Source of the DNA: Ricinus communis
Taxonomy: Eukaryota; Streptophyta; Magnoliopsida; Malpighiales; Euphorbiaceae
Assembly (NCBI RefSeq): GCF_019578655.1
Contig: NC_063265.1
Coordinates: forward strand, 6,110,501-6,174,500
Reading direction: 5' to 3'
DNA length: 64,000 bases
Shown: one piece after another, positions 13,326-25,098 of the stretch
Layout: every line of letters starts with the position of its first letter
Numbering within the stretch: the stretch's first letter is position 1
The notes under the pieces: generated by a model
The model's database searches: none
Told to the model about the DNA's origin: nothing
The model's input: the letters and a program-made list of their open reading frames with translations, nothing else
Made by a program: the position numbers and the translations under genes

Positions 13326-14989
13326 CTATTCATGGCTTCTGACAAAAGGGGTTTCAATTTCTTTGGATTGGACCTTCTCTCTTATGAAGTGACAGTCAAC
13401 CTCTACATGTTTGGGTCTCTCGTGAAAAACTGGGTTTAATGCGATGTGTCTGGCTGCTTGATTGTCGCAGTACAATTTCATAGGACCTCTGCACTTTATC
13501 TTCATGTCAGCTAGCACTTGCTTGATCCAAATGAGCTCACTAGTTGTTGATGCCATGGTTCGATACTCGGCTTCTGCACTGGACCTTGCGGTTACAAATT
13601 GCTTTTTGCTTTTCCAAGTTACTAGATTTCCTCCTACAAACGTGCAGAATCCTGAGGTCGACTTTCTGTCACAACTTCCTGCCCAGTCTGCATCAGAGAA
13701 ACCAGTAATAGTGTTAGCATTATTGTTATTTTTCATCCAAATACCTTGACCTGGAGAACCTTTGAGGTATCTTAAGATTCTGTCAATAACATCTAAGTGA
13801 GGAGTACGGGGAGCATGTATGAATTGGCTAACCATACTCACAGCATAACTAATGTCAGGTCTGGTAACTATTAAATAAATTAATTTTCCTACTAGACGCT
13901 GATAGTGGCCTATGTCATCTAGCAGATCACCATCCTCTAAGTTGAGTTTTGTCTTAGTCTCCATTGGAGTATTTATGGGTTTGGCTCCTATTTTTCTTGT
14001 TTCTTTTAAGAGATCAAGAGCGTACTTTCTTTGAGATAGAAATAGCCCTTTATATGAGATTTGGCTATTTCTATTTCGAGAAAATAAGATAATTGACCAA
14101 GATCCTTAATGTCAAATTCCTCTTTTAGTTTTCGTTTTACTTCCTCAATCTCCTTATTGTTATTGCATGTGTGCGTGTGTCTTACAAACATAGAGGAATC
14201 AGAGGCACATTTATTGAAATTGATTTTTAAGAGAAAAAGGCTTAGCTTGGCATACCATGCTCTTGGAGATTGTTTCAATCCGTAGATTGCCTTTTTTAGC
14301 TTACATACCAGTGAATGATCAGACATGGATTTGTGACCGGGAGGAAGTGTCATATAGACTTCTTCTTCTAGAGATCCCTAGAGGAATGCATTCTTAACAT
14401 CCATTTGGAATAAACTTCATCCTGAGTTAGTAGCAACAGATAATAAAATGCGAACAGTACTCATCTTGGCTACAGGAGCAAAAGTTTTCTGGTAGTCTAC
14501 CCCATAGGTTTGAGTGAACCCTTTTGCTACCAGTCTAGTTTTATATCTCTCAATAGTTCCATGATGGTTATATTTTATCTTATATACCCATTTACATCTG
14601 ATGGGTTTTTTATTTGGTGGTAAGGGGATAAGGTCCCAGGTGTCATTTTTTTCAAGAGCTTGAAGCTCTTCCTCCATAGCTTTACACCATTTGGGATTGG
14701 TGTTAGCTTCATAAAAGGAGGTGGGTTCAATGTGATAGGTAAGACTCCCTAAATAAGCTTTATACGGACTTGATATTGACTCATAGGAGATGAAGTGTTG
14801 GATCGGATACGATACCTTGTGGGACACATAGTCCCTTAACCTGACAGAGGGTTTGGTAGATCGAGTAGATCTTCGTAAGGTAATTTCTTCCTGTGGCTCT
14901 TCTCCAGTTTCTCCCCCTGAAGGAATTACCGGAGTGTCTGGAGTGGACTCCCCCTCGGGATGAGCTTCCTGCATTTGATTATCAAACAT
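13326..14989 (-). pseudogene. Copia reverse transcriptase and RNase H, broken
   Basis: Three frame fragments cover this region. 14,417-14,989 gives the RT start, with KWCKAMEEELQALEKNDTWD, KWVYKIKY and ARLVAKGFTQ-type motifs and TFAPVAKMSTVR. 14,006-14,353 gives the palm and thumb, with CKLKKAIYGLKQSPRAWY and KEEFDIKDLGQLSYFLEIEI. 13,326-13,964 gives the RNase H region, with GKLIYLIVTRPDISYAVS, FSDADWAG, SSAEAEYR and a CDNQAA word. Stops and frame changes separate the fragments near 14,415 and 13,985. The segment normally carrying the catalytic YVDD motif, expected between HTHT and NKEIEE near 14,150-14,172, is missing, so the polymerase could not work even if the frame were open. Confidence 0.93.
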
Positions 14990-16300
14990 GGAAATATCAT
15001 GTGGAAATAATAATGTGTGGACCCAGTGGTACTGATTGGATCATGGGGAAAGTAGGATTCATTTTCGGCAAAGGAGACATCGTGAGAGATGTACATCTTG
15101 TGAGTAGTAGGATCATAACATTTGTAGCCCTTTTTTTCAGAGGAGTACCCTAAAAACACAGTTTTAACCGAGCTTTTGTCAAATTTATAGCTTCTTTTGA
15201 TATGGACAAAACTGAGACAGCCAAAAACTCGAATATGACCAAGCTCGATTTTTCGTCCTTTCAAAATTTCAAGAGGACTGAGGTGGTTTAATTTCACACT
15301 AGGTAGGCGATTGATGAGGTATATAGCAGTTAAGAAAGCATCAGACCAAAAACGGTTTGGGACATTACTTTGAAAGAGTAAGGTCCGGGTGACTTCAAGA
15401 AGATGCCTGTTTTTTTGTTCGGAAACACCATTTTGTTCAGGGGTGTTAATACAAGTAGTTTGGTGTAAGATCCCATGTTGGGTAAAAAATTCTAAATTTT
15501 TTTTGTTAATATATTCAGTTCCATTTTCAGAACGGAAAACTTTTATATTGGCAGTATATTGATTTTGGATGAAATTATAGAAATTTTGAAAGCAAATAAA
15601 AACTTCATTTTTTCCTTTTAATAAATAAAGCCAAGTGGTTCGGGAATAATCATCAATAAACGTGACAAAATAACGAAAATGGTTCTAAGAGGTGACGGGG
15701 CCAGGTACCCAAACATCAGAATGAATTAACTCAAACATTTTTTCAGATCTACTAGTAGATAACAGAAAAGGTAATCGCGTATGTTTGGAAAATTTGCAAA
15801 TATCGCAACAACCAGAATTTAAATTGTAAGGAAAAAGTTTGTTTAGGATGTGATCGGAGGGGTGCCCAAATCGCTGATGCATAAACATCCCTTGATCGAC
15901 CAGACTTGTTACCGCAAGACAATGGGTGGTGGAGTCTCTAAGGTAGTAAAGACCATTTTTAAAATATCCCTCACCAATCATCTTCTCGGTGATGCGATCC
16001 TGAAACATTACTGAAGTTGATGGGAAAATAGCATTACAGTTTAAATGACGAGTAATTTTTCCAACAGATAATAAATTTGATTTAAAATCAGGTAACAATA
16101 ATATATCATGAATATTTTTGCGGAAGATGGTGGAGGTGCCACAGCCAGAAATTTTTGCTTGGTCACCATTTGCAATGGTCACATGTTAAGATTCAATGGG
16201 AACAAAATTTTGTAGTTTTGTTGCGTCCCATGTCATATGGTCGGTAGCACCTAAATCAATAATCCAATCTTTAGAGTGAAATAAATTAGAATAATTTTGA
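14926..16300 (-). pseudogene. Copia protease and integrase, broken
   Basis: Reading from 16,300 downward: protease WIIDLGATDHMT (the usual active-site D-S-G reads D-L-G at 16,249-16,257), a stop codon near 16,185, the GAG-pre-integrase zinc site (HQRFGH then CDIC, about 15,790-15,880), the integrase first Asp (HSDVW), a TAG stop at 15,685-15,687, FIDDYSR, then FRSENGTEY. In FRSENGTEY the conserved second catalytic Asp is Glu (codon 15,526-15,528). The integrase tail follows (GRKIELGHIRVFGCLSF). From 15,684 to 14,926 the frame is open, and it shifts near 14,990 into the reverse-transcriptase frame. Confidence 0.92.
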
Positions 16301-16485
16301 GAATTAGAAACTGAACCTGACCCATGAGACTGATGTTGATCTACAAGTGATTAGAGCTGAGAAATGAGCTGGGAAAGTTGTAAATTTTCAGCATGATCAG
16401 GTCGGGTTGATGCTGCAAAATGGGTCGGATTTAAGGTGGGCCAGCTTTCTAGGCCGGATCTGTCTGGGTTACTGGTGGGCCAGCT

Positions 16486-17621
16486 TTATGGGCCAAGTCG
16501 GACTGGGTTACATGGCTCAGGCCTGGGAAAGCTGTCTGGGCCGGACTGAGAGGAGGTACTGGGCTCGGTCCTAGGCCAACTATCTGTGGGCTCGGATCTT
16601 TTAGTTGGACCCGACCCGATTATGGGGCATATGTTGCCCACATACCCGTTTTCTTCATTTGTGTTTCCTCTAAGGTTTCGTCCCCCCCTTGAGCCGCTAT
16701 CTTCTTTCCAACTTCTGAGGCAGTAGCCTCCAAACCGTCCCCCCTTCTCCCTTCTTCCTCCGCTGCCGCCCCTATTGGTTGTGTGCATCCCTCGTTCACC
16801 CCGACCGTGAAGAGGCCGCAGTTGAGGGTGGAGATGCCAGCATCTGTAATGGGTGTGACCCTGCCTTCGGCAGTGGTCACACCTGTCGACAGACGCAGGC
16901 GCTCCCCTCGCGCGCAGCCCTTCGTTGGGGTCGAGGTGGCGTGAGAAAAACGTTCGATTTTTTGGGTTGTCGAGGATGGAGGCGTTCATCGTGATGCGTC
17001 GAGTCTCTTCCTCTTGGAAGATGGCTATGATGGCATCAATCTTTGGGAGGGAGTTGGACAATAAGATTTGCGAGCGCAAAGCTTCGTAACTGGAATCCAG
17101 GCCCCCCAGGTAAGTGTAAACCAAATCTTGTTCGGCTCTCTTTCTGATTTCTTCTAGATCTGTGGTGAGTGGGAGATAGTTTTGCAACTCCTCCCACCTG
17201 GTTAGAACTTCTGTAGCATAGCTTGTGCTTGATTTTGTTCCTTGTTTAATTTGTGAAAGCTCCTGTTTTAGATTAAAAATATGAGCAAAGTTCTACTCAT
17301 GGCCGTATAGGCTTTTCATTTTTCCCAAATTGCTTGTGAGGATTCTAGTAACATGCACAGTCATGAGATCTGTGGTTCCATTGTATTTGTGAGGAGAGAC
17401 ATGACCATGTGGTCGGCTGTCTGCCATTCCTCAATCTCTTCTGTTTCTTCTTTAGTTGGTTGCCCTGGATTGAAAGGTGTTGGTTTGTTTTTGGTTCCTG
17501 TGATGAACCTTAACTTCTTTCTGCCGCTCAAATTGTTGTATACCAATATAGACCACTCAAAGTAGTTCTGGTTGCCTTTTAGCACAATGTTCGTTATTTT
17601 TGAAACATCATTGTGAGCCAT
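16486..17621 (-). pseudogene. Copia gag, broken by stops and a frameshift
   Basis: The first ATG (17,619-17,621) opens MAHNDVSKITNIVLKGNQNY, followed by FEWS, typical of copia Gag N-termini. A TGA stop falls at 17,361-17,363, a 1-bp shift in a run of A near 17,318, and a TAG stop near 17,295. A second frame (16,486-17,187) carries the capsid-like part and a zinc knuckle CDHCRRQGHTHYRC (C-X2-C-X4-H-X4-C, about 16,840-16,881), then a Gly/Arg-rich tail. The GC content and Arg/Gly-rich coding near 16,600-16,950 contrast strongly with the surrounding A/T-rich DNA. Confidence 0.9.
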
Positions 17622-17664
17622 TTTGATTTTCTGTGGTTGGGATAGATGATGATAGGTTAAACCT

Positions 17665-17676
17665 GCTCTGATACCA
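17665..17676 (-). other. Primer-binding site for initiator tRNA-Met
   Basis: On the minus strand TGGTATCAGAGC starts immediately inside the 5' LTR. It is complementary to the 3' end of plant initiator methionine tRNA, the standard primer of Ty1/copia elements. There is no spacer to the LTR. Confidence 0.95.
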
Positions 17677-18039
17677 TGAAGAAATTGTGTTTATATTTCT
17701 ATGATCAATGATGAATCTTTACAAATGAGTATTTTGAGATTTACAGATGGTGATTCCTTTGATATATACATGGTTGAGCTTATAACGGTTTTTAAGCTAC
17801 CTAGATAGCTCCTATGATTTATGTCAACGTTAATTTATTGATTTGGAATGGTTGAAGCGACCTTTCTTCCTTTAGGAAGAAAGGCTGCTCTTTTTTCTTT
17901 TTACAGGCCTATGATGACTTGTTTGTACAGCTTTCAGCTGTACAGACCTGAGGCCATATGCCCCTTGATCCTTAAGTCCCTTATCCTTTGGTCACTAGTG
18001 CTTGGACTAGGTAAGCTCTCTTTCTTTTGGTCTTCAACA
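17677..18039 (-). repeat. 5' LTR of the copia element
   Basis: 363 bp with TG/CA ends and full-length similarity to 12,863-13,224. A TATA-like stretch is at 17,761-17,769. Most differences from the other LTR are C/T or G/A, consistent with deamination of methylated cytosine in a silenced repeat. Confidence 0.95.
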
Positions 18040-18044
18040 CATCA
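18040..18044. repeat. Target-site duplication CATCA, right copy
   Basis: An exact match to 12,858-12,862, placed directly after the CA end of the right LTR. Confidence 0.92.
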
Positions 18045-21000
18045 CATAGAGTTTTAATTTTTTAAAATTTTTTTTGAAAAAATTAATTTTAATCTCGTGT
18101 TAAAAATATGATTTTCATAATTAGTTGGAACCAAAAGAGATGAAATTGGACCTAAAGCAATTCGATTAAAAAGGTTGTCGATTTGACCAGATTGCCATAT
18201 TAAAGTTTAGCTGACCACTTTACATAATACATATAAAATTGTTCTTTTTTCTTTTCTTTTTTTTTTAAAAAATAAAAAGAAGAAGAAGAAGGAGACCAGT
18301 AGTTACGTAGGACAAGGGCGTGGGAGTGTAACTTCACCACTATAGGTGCGGCAGCAAAGCATAAAGGAGAATTTTTTTTACATCAATAGGTAAATGACAC
18401 GTAGCCATGACATAGAAACCCTCACAAGACACGTGGTTAAAAGCCTACTTTCCGAATTGGCGTTTTCGTCCCCTTCAAAAGCCCCAGACGATACATGCCA
18501 AGTTGCCAACATCACTGCACGAAACAAAACCGGCTGCTTCTTCTTCATCTATCAAACTACTGCTCCTTATTCGCCTCACTGTAATGGAAGTGTGCGGATG
18601 TTTAGTTAAGAGATAATGCAACAGATGACCACTTAACTTTCTATATAATTTTGTTTTTATCATATAATTTTATTTTATTTTTAGTTTAATTATATTGTAA
18701 ATATAAAATCGATACATGAGAATAATATATAAAGAAAAAATAATTAAAAGAAAAAACATAATATTTCAATTTTTTAGTAATTAGATATTAAATTAGAATA
18801 AAAATAATTAAGATTAAATCAAATTAAAATTCTGTGAATTAAAATGAAATTAAACACTCTAAAAAGGTCAAAATTATATTTATTGGTTAATTTTAGTGCA
18901 CAATATAAAATATTCCTAATATTCATGAAAGTAATTTATCAATTCTCTAAAGACATCTTTCCACATAAAGCTCTCTCTGAAATAAGCTCTAAAAGATTAA
19001 CTTATATTATTGTAAATCTTTTTAAATAAAGACACTGAAGATGAATCAAAAAGCAATAAAAGGATAAAATTAGCTAAATTTTAAACTTTATTTATCTAAA
19101 ATAATCGTATAGAAAAATATTTCTAGACATTTGATTTATTTATTTATTCTATATGCTCCATCTTGGAAAGAAGTATGATTGAATATATTATATAAAACCA
19201 TGGATAGATTTAATTGTTAAAAAATAATTATGTTCTGTATTTATTTTTCAATCTAGCACATAGTATTTTTTATACTCTTAATTTTAGTATCATAATTTAA
19301 CATTAATTTCAATTATAGTTTTTGGTAAAATTATCAATCAAATTAGCTGAAATGACATAAATTCTGGCGATAATAAAAAAGAATGAGAGACCAAGTTAAT
19401 ACTTTCATTGCTAAAAAATATTATTGTTTAAGCATATAATATTAATAAAACTCTAGTGTTAGAAGATGAAAAAATAATTATATACGCTTAAACGATAATG
19501 TTTTAGCTATGGAATAGGTCAGCAACTTTAATATTGAATCAACTCTTCTTTAATGTTATAGGAGTTCATGCAAAATCAACAAATTTAACGAATAATTTTA
19601 CTAATGTTAAAATTGAAATTAATATTAAAATTAAAATTTTAAAAATTACACACTAAATTCAATAACAAATGCAATTTATATAATTTCTTTTAGCAATTAA
19701 GCCATTTAAGAGAAAATTAAAACTTGGTAGTTCAATTTACAAATAAAAAGTAAGATTGATAGCTAAAAGATTCATTCAAGCAAAAAAAAGGTTTTGAATT
19801 CATGTTCACGGATAAGAAGAATAACATCATAAGATTATTAATTGGACCGGTTGTATTACATTATCTTTCAATCCATCACATGGACCTTGAGACCTGCCTT
19901 TGCGATTTGTATTAATTGGGATAGTCAGCTATTTGTCGAGCATAAAGTTAAATATAATAATAATAATAAATCTTGACAAAAAAAATAAAACACAATCAAA
20001 TAGTTACTTGATAATGAAATCATATCCATTTTCTATGTAAAAACAAAATACATTTTAGCATGGCGGATCTACCTACTAAAATATTATCTAGAAATTAAAT
20101 AAATTATTCAAAGAATGGACATATGATTGTATCGTATTTAATTAAAATTTATTTATTTTAATTAAAATAAAATTTAATTTTAAATTTTATAAAATTTATT
20201 TTAATAAAATAAATAAAATATCAAATAAATTTCACAAAAATTAATTATTTAGAAGACACTTTCATTAGCCAAGTTAATATAATATCAATTCATTAAGAAA
20301 AGTTGAAAGCTGGAAAGCTATCTTAGTTGATATTTTACTTCTTTCTAAAAATACTCTCTCAAGTACGTGTATTATATCATTTGCATATTCTTCTAATTTT
20401 CATTCATGTGGAAATTGTTAGACGTATTAATAGCATGAGACGTTTTATGTGAATTAAAAATAAATGATGCCTTTTGGAAATGACACAACTTTTCTTTGGC
20501 GCCCTTTTCGTGACTTTTCATGAAAAATCACGATTCTTCTTTTTATGCCTTATCATAAAACAAAAAAAAACAAAAAAAAAAAAGGGAAATCGAGACTCTT
20601 GGTTGGGATTTTTTTGTTGAAATATTATATTTTAAATAATTTTTTTTACTAATTTCTTTTTCAAATTTTTATTCTTCTTTTACAAACGAGAGATTGCAAA
20701 TATTATTTTTGTTCTGTCTGTGGTAATTTAGAGTGCCACTGCTACAAGAAACTGTCGTTGTATCATGGGAGACAATGGTCCTTAATTTGAGAGCACCAAT
20801 GGGAGACAATGGTCCTCAATTCATGAGCACCAGTGGAAGACGAGTTTGCCTTAAGAAGAGAGTCAAACTTTATTTTCAATTACATCCAAGTTGTTTTTAA
20901 CATTTAACTGTATACATGCTGATTTTTTAGATAGTAAATTAATGTATAATTAAAAATTAATTATTTAATTAGTAATAAATATATTACAATAATTTTAGTT

Positions 21001-21187
21001 TTATCCATAAATATTTTAATAAACTAAAAAATAATTTATATCTAATTCAGTGTATGTCTCTACAATTTATCTATTAAACTAAGTTTATTTAGAAAAATTA
21101 CAGCATCAAATTGTTTTTTTTTTTTTAAATAAAATAAAATAGCTTTTATAGCATAAGAAGCAAATCAAGTTTGTCACGGCGCCGAAA
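18045..21187. other. Intergenic DNA upstream of the dioxygenase gene
   Basis: About 18,290-18,610 is less AT-rich and carries bZIP-type boxes at 18,396-18,403 (GACACGTA) and 18,430-18,436 (CACGTGG). No coding frame supported by splice sites follows, so this may be a decayed promoter or distal regulatory DNA. The rest is A/T-rich with no recognised feature except the small tandem repeat at 20,765. Confidence 0.5.
20765..20850. repeat. 34-bp tandem repeat, about 2.5 units
   Basis: The unit starts ATGGGAGACAATGGTCCT and ends GAGCACCA. Two nearly identical units start at about 20,765 and 20,799, and a diverged partial third (GTGGAAGACGAG) follows. It lies about 360 bp upstream of the TATA box of the dioxygenase gene. 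Confidence 0.8.
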
Positions 21188-21206
21188 TTGGGTGAGCTCA
21201 AATTTT

Positions 21207-21216
21207 CTATATATAC
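21207..21216 (+). promoter_or_regulatory. TATA box of the dioxygenase gene
   Basis: CTATATATAC stands about 215 bp before the predicted start codon in otherwise C/T-rich leader sequence. Transcription would be expected to begin about 30 bp downstream, near 21,240. This was inferred from sequence only. Confidence 0.65.
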
Positions 21217-21287
21217 GCCCTCATTCTCCTCAACTGAACATATCTTAACATACACAACTTGTCTTCTTTTCCTCTCATTTCTCTTTC

Positions 21288-21302
21288 ATGAAACACACAT
21301 AA
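21288..21302 (+). other. Minimal upstream ORF in the dioxygenase leader
   Basis: If transcription starts near 21,240, the first ATG in the leader opens a four-codon frame (Met-Lys-His-Thr-stop) ending about 127 bp before the main ATG. Such short frames can dampen translation. Whether it is in the mRNA depends on the unverified start site. Confidence 0.35.
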
Positions 21303-21429
21303 TTAACACGTTCTTTTTATTGCTACAAACCATTCCACATTCCAACTTTCTTTTCTCACCCCCTACCACCACCCACCAAAAACCTCTTATTTTATTTCAT
21401 TGTTTCTCTCTTTCTCTGTTTTGGAAAAC

Positions 21430-23454
21430 ATGAACTGCTTGCATAGTTGGCCTGAACCTGTGGTCCGAGTCCAATCGTTATCCGACAGTGGGATTCGCCA
21501 AATCCCACATCGTTACATTAAGCCGCCATCTCACAGACCAATGATCAACAGCAACAGTGATGCCTCTTTCCACAGTGAGATTAACATTCCTGTTATTGAT
21601 TTGCAGAATGTTTTATCTAGTGACCAAGCCCTTCGTCAAGACACTCTGACGAGAATCTCATGCGCCTGTCGCGACTGGGGTTTCTTTCAAGTAATCAACC
21701 ATGGAGTGAACCCTGAACTCTTGCGGGGAATCCGTCAAGTGTGGCGCGAGTTCTTTAACTTGCCCTTGGAAAAGAAGCAAGAGTATGCAAACTCACCGGC
21801 TACTTATGAAGGGTATGGTAGCCGGTTAGGGGTGGAGCAGGGGGTGACTCTTGATTGGAGTGATTATTTCTTTCTTCATTACATGCCAGCTTCGCTTAGA
21901 AACCACCAAAAGTGGCCTGCCATCCCAGCTTCCTGCAGGTACCTATATGAGCACTTGAGGTTGTTAATGTCAGTTAAGAATATCTTTGACTATACTGTTA
22001 CAGTTTCAGGTCTTTTTATATTCTTACTGACTATAAACCTATAATGTTTCTTTTTTTTTTTTTATATGTATTTACATGATGATTAAATATTTCACTTTTT
22101 CGTTTGTCCTTATAAGGGTTAATTGGCAGTGCTTTGCTTTTAATTGAACTTAAAGAACAGCAGGAGTAATTCGTAACTTTGGCCCACAAGCCAAAAACAA
22201 TTAGACTCGGTCTTGAGGTTTATTTTCAGGATCATGATTATATCCATACGTTGCATGGACAGTTGAAAAGATAATTTGACAATGCTATCTGGATTTGCTT
22301 TTACCATTTGATTAACTTCAGTTTATGTGTGTAGTACATACTTTACCAATAAAGAGATTATCCACCAAGTTTACCCCAAACAACCTGAAAGAAAGACTTC
22401 TTTTGGTAATTTTGGCCACAATTTTCAACACTTGGAAAGTATTAGTAGTTTTAAGTGATACTATTTTCCATTATGATTGCTAGTAGGTACGTGAAGAGTT
22501 CTAAATATCATGGCCTTTTTTGCACGACTACTTGACGGTTCTTGCAAAGCCAATCATGTGGATCCATAAATTAGTGCCATGACTCCAAATTCTAAGCAAT
22601 CTCTGTCCTTGCTTCTCAAATTAGACAAAAAAAAAAAAAAAAGTTAGTTGCCTTAGTATTATTATTATTAAAAATCTCATTATCCCAAAAACGTACTCTA
22701 ATATTATGTACTTCTTTAAAAGTGATATAACACAATTTGTAGTACTGCACAAGTTGACAGGTCATTGAAATTGAATATTGCAGGGAATTGGTAGCTGAAT
22801 ATGGAAGTGAAGTAGTTAAACTCGGTGGCAGACTGATGAGGGTATTTTCTACAAACCTCGGCCTGGAAGAGGACCGTCTACAGAATACTTTTGGTGGGGA
22901 TGACAATATTGGTGCATGCTTGAGAGTGAACTTCTACCCTAAATGTCCCCAACCTGACCTTACGCTAGGCCTTTCACCACATTCTGATCCTGGCGGCATG
23001 ACCATTCTCCTCCCGGATGAAAATGTCGCTGGACTACAGGTCCGTCGAGGCGACAATTGGATTACTGTTAAACCCGTCCCAAATGCCTTCATTATCAACA
23101 TAGGAGATCAAATTCAGGTCCGTATTTAACTATATTTCCACTTTTTTACTCCTGATGTCCTCATCCGTAATGATCTGACAATTGGCTATTTGATCAATCT
23201 CTGTACAGGTTCTGAGCAATGCCATTTACAAGAGTGTAGAGCACCGTGTAATCGTGAATTCTGATAAAGATAGAGTCTCACTTGCCTTTTTCTACAACCC
23301 TGAAAGTGACTTGCTGATTGAACCTTGTAAGGAACTTGTGACAATGGAAAGGCCAGCTCTCTATCCAGCAAAGACATTTGATGAGTACAGACTTTACATT
23401 AGGACAAAGGGTCCTTGTGGAAAACAACAAGTTGAATCTCTAAAATGTTCTTGA
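21430..23454 (+). CDS. JOX4: Jasmonate-oxygenase-like 2-oxoglutarate/Fe(II) dioxygenase
   Basis: Three exons, 21,430-21,938, 22,784-23,117 and 23,209-23,454, with GT/AG borders join into 1,089 bp coding for 362 residues, the usual family length. The N-terminal DIOX_N domain holds INIPVIDL, WGFFQVINHGV and the TYEGYGSRLGV block typical of the JOX clade. The C-terminal double-stranded beta-helix has iron ligands H236 and D238 (PHSDPGG) and H293, and the 2-oxoglutarate-binding R303-V-S305. Closest remembered relatives are Arabidopsis At2g38240 (JOX4) and its paralogues, soluble enzymes that hydroxylate jasmonic acid to 12-hydroxy-jasmonate and so lower active hormone. The start ATG at 21,430 gives MNCLHSWPEPVVRVQSLSDS, which fits the family N-terminus. 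Intron 1 (845 bp) and intron 2 (91 bp) hold nothing notable. No break or odd residue is visible. JOX4 is the closest match but orthology is inferred, and a related flavonoid-type dioxygenase is the main alternative. Confidence 0.93.
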
Positions 23455-25060
23455 TCATCACCATTGTTGCTATAGTATTTTCTTTTCCGAACTTTATCGA
23501 TTTGATCAGATTAATTTGAAGGCAGTACCTACACTGCATGGGTCTTTGTTGCATTTCAATAAGGAAGCTAAAGGCTGCACCAAGAGTTGAATTATGAACG
23601 ATTTGTTCAACTATAGCTTAAGTACATTTATTCTGAAATTGTCATCAATTGAAAAGGAAAAATAGAGAGATGTTTATTGGTGATATAGGGCTTCCTCTGG
23701 TGATAAAAGAATTGCAGAAATTTTAATTCCAATCCACTATGATATCTGTGTTTATCTTTCTTTATCACAATGGAACTCTCAAATTTCCAACTCATGTTAT
23801 GTGAATCTTTTTTGAATTTTACATTTGGTTTTATTTGTTTGTAACTTTGAGCCTCACTTTATTTAGGGTTTCTTTATACATTTAAGTGATTGTTGAAAAT
23901 ATTAAGGAAAGAACCCGATATTGGAGAGACAGAAGGTGGTCCAATTTTGGTGGCCAGATGCAAGGTCACTTTCGAAATAGTTGAATGCAGCAGAAACACC
24001 AAAATCTGCCCCAGTTTTTTTTGTATTTGGATCACATGGCCACTCCTTTATCCGCGTTGCCCAACTGTATCCTACTAAAGATCTTTTAAAAGAGAAAAGA
24101 GTATCAAAGCTAACCTAAATTTTGAATCCCTCATAATTAAACCCCCTCAAACTATGATATAGCCAGATAGGGATTCCAACATTAAACACCAGAATAAATT
24201 CCAATACTAAAATATTAAATTATGGTTCAACCAATTAAGTAAACAATTTTAGTCATTTTGATACCGATTTACTACACGTCTAATAATACTTAATACTTAA
24301 TAATGTAATTCTTCATTACCCACCTTCTTAAAAATTTAAGACAGTATTTAGCTCTCATCTTCTTAAAACTTTGATATAATATTACAAGAAGCCTAATTTA
24401 GTCATATTTTTACATTTCTATTTCAATTTTAATTGTTGGACCCAGTTGTCTACTGTTTTCCTTTTTTCACAGTGAATATGTCAAAGGTACAGTATTCCAC
24501 GGTCTTTTTATTTTCCTCTCGATCTGCTCTCACAGTATATGGTCATGGTAATACCAATTGGGTTAGAGATCCTACTGGTCGTCACTCCACTGTTGGCTAC
24601 TACTTATTCTTATGTTATCTCTTGGCATAGCAAAGCAACTCTACCTATCAAAATTACTATGATTTTTATGATCAATTAGATGTATAGGATCCACTTATTA
24701 TGTTACCAATGTTATTCGCGTTAATAATTAGAATCGTTTTCACTTATATGTTTTACGAGCATATCGAGACTAATTGTCATTATGCGTACATCATCACTTT
24801 ACTCAAAAAAATCTTTCAATCTCACTTTAGCCTTATTTTTAAATCAAATGACTGATATTTTCACCATATGACATCCTTCTAATGACTTCCGAGACTCAAT
24901 TATCAAACTCAGGTTGGCATTCAAAGTCCCATCTTCGAGGGTGTGAGGGGAGTGTTAGTAGGGTTTAAGGATTAGGATGTGATTCGACTTTATGTCGTTG
25001 AAACTATGTAATGGTTTGATTAGTTTTAATTTAGTTTCGATTTGCTTGTTTCATTTTCTT

Positions 25061-25098
<38 letters not shown>

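Larger units (their letters stand above)
12863..18039 (-). mobile_element. Ty1/copia retrotransposon, complete structure, dead coding
   Basis: This is a 5,177-bp element read on the minus strand. It has LTRs of 362 and 363 bp bounded by TG/CA, a CATCA target duplication, a primer-binding site touching the upstream LTR and a polypurine tract touching the downstream LTR. The internal order is gag with CCHC knuckle, protease, GAG-pre-integrase, integrase core, reverse transcriptase and RNase H. Integrase before reverse transcriptase is diagnostic of copia. Every open frame is interrupted and the protease, integrase and reverse transcriptase catalytic signatures are altered or absent. The LTRs differ at about 19 substitutions (hand count), mostly transitions, plus two small indels and a loop inversion, about 5%. 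The insertion is therefore not recent, and the element could move only with help from another copy. Confidence 0.97.

Noticed and set aside
21400..22044. Longer dioxygenase start at 21,400 and continuation to 22,044
   Set aside because: The 21,400 codon is TTG, not ATG, and sequence after 21,938 is intron. The family N-terminus fits the ATG at 21,430.
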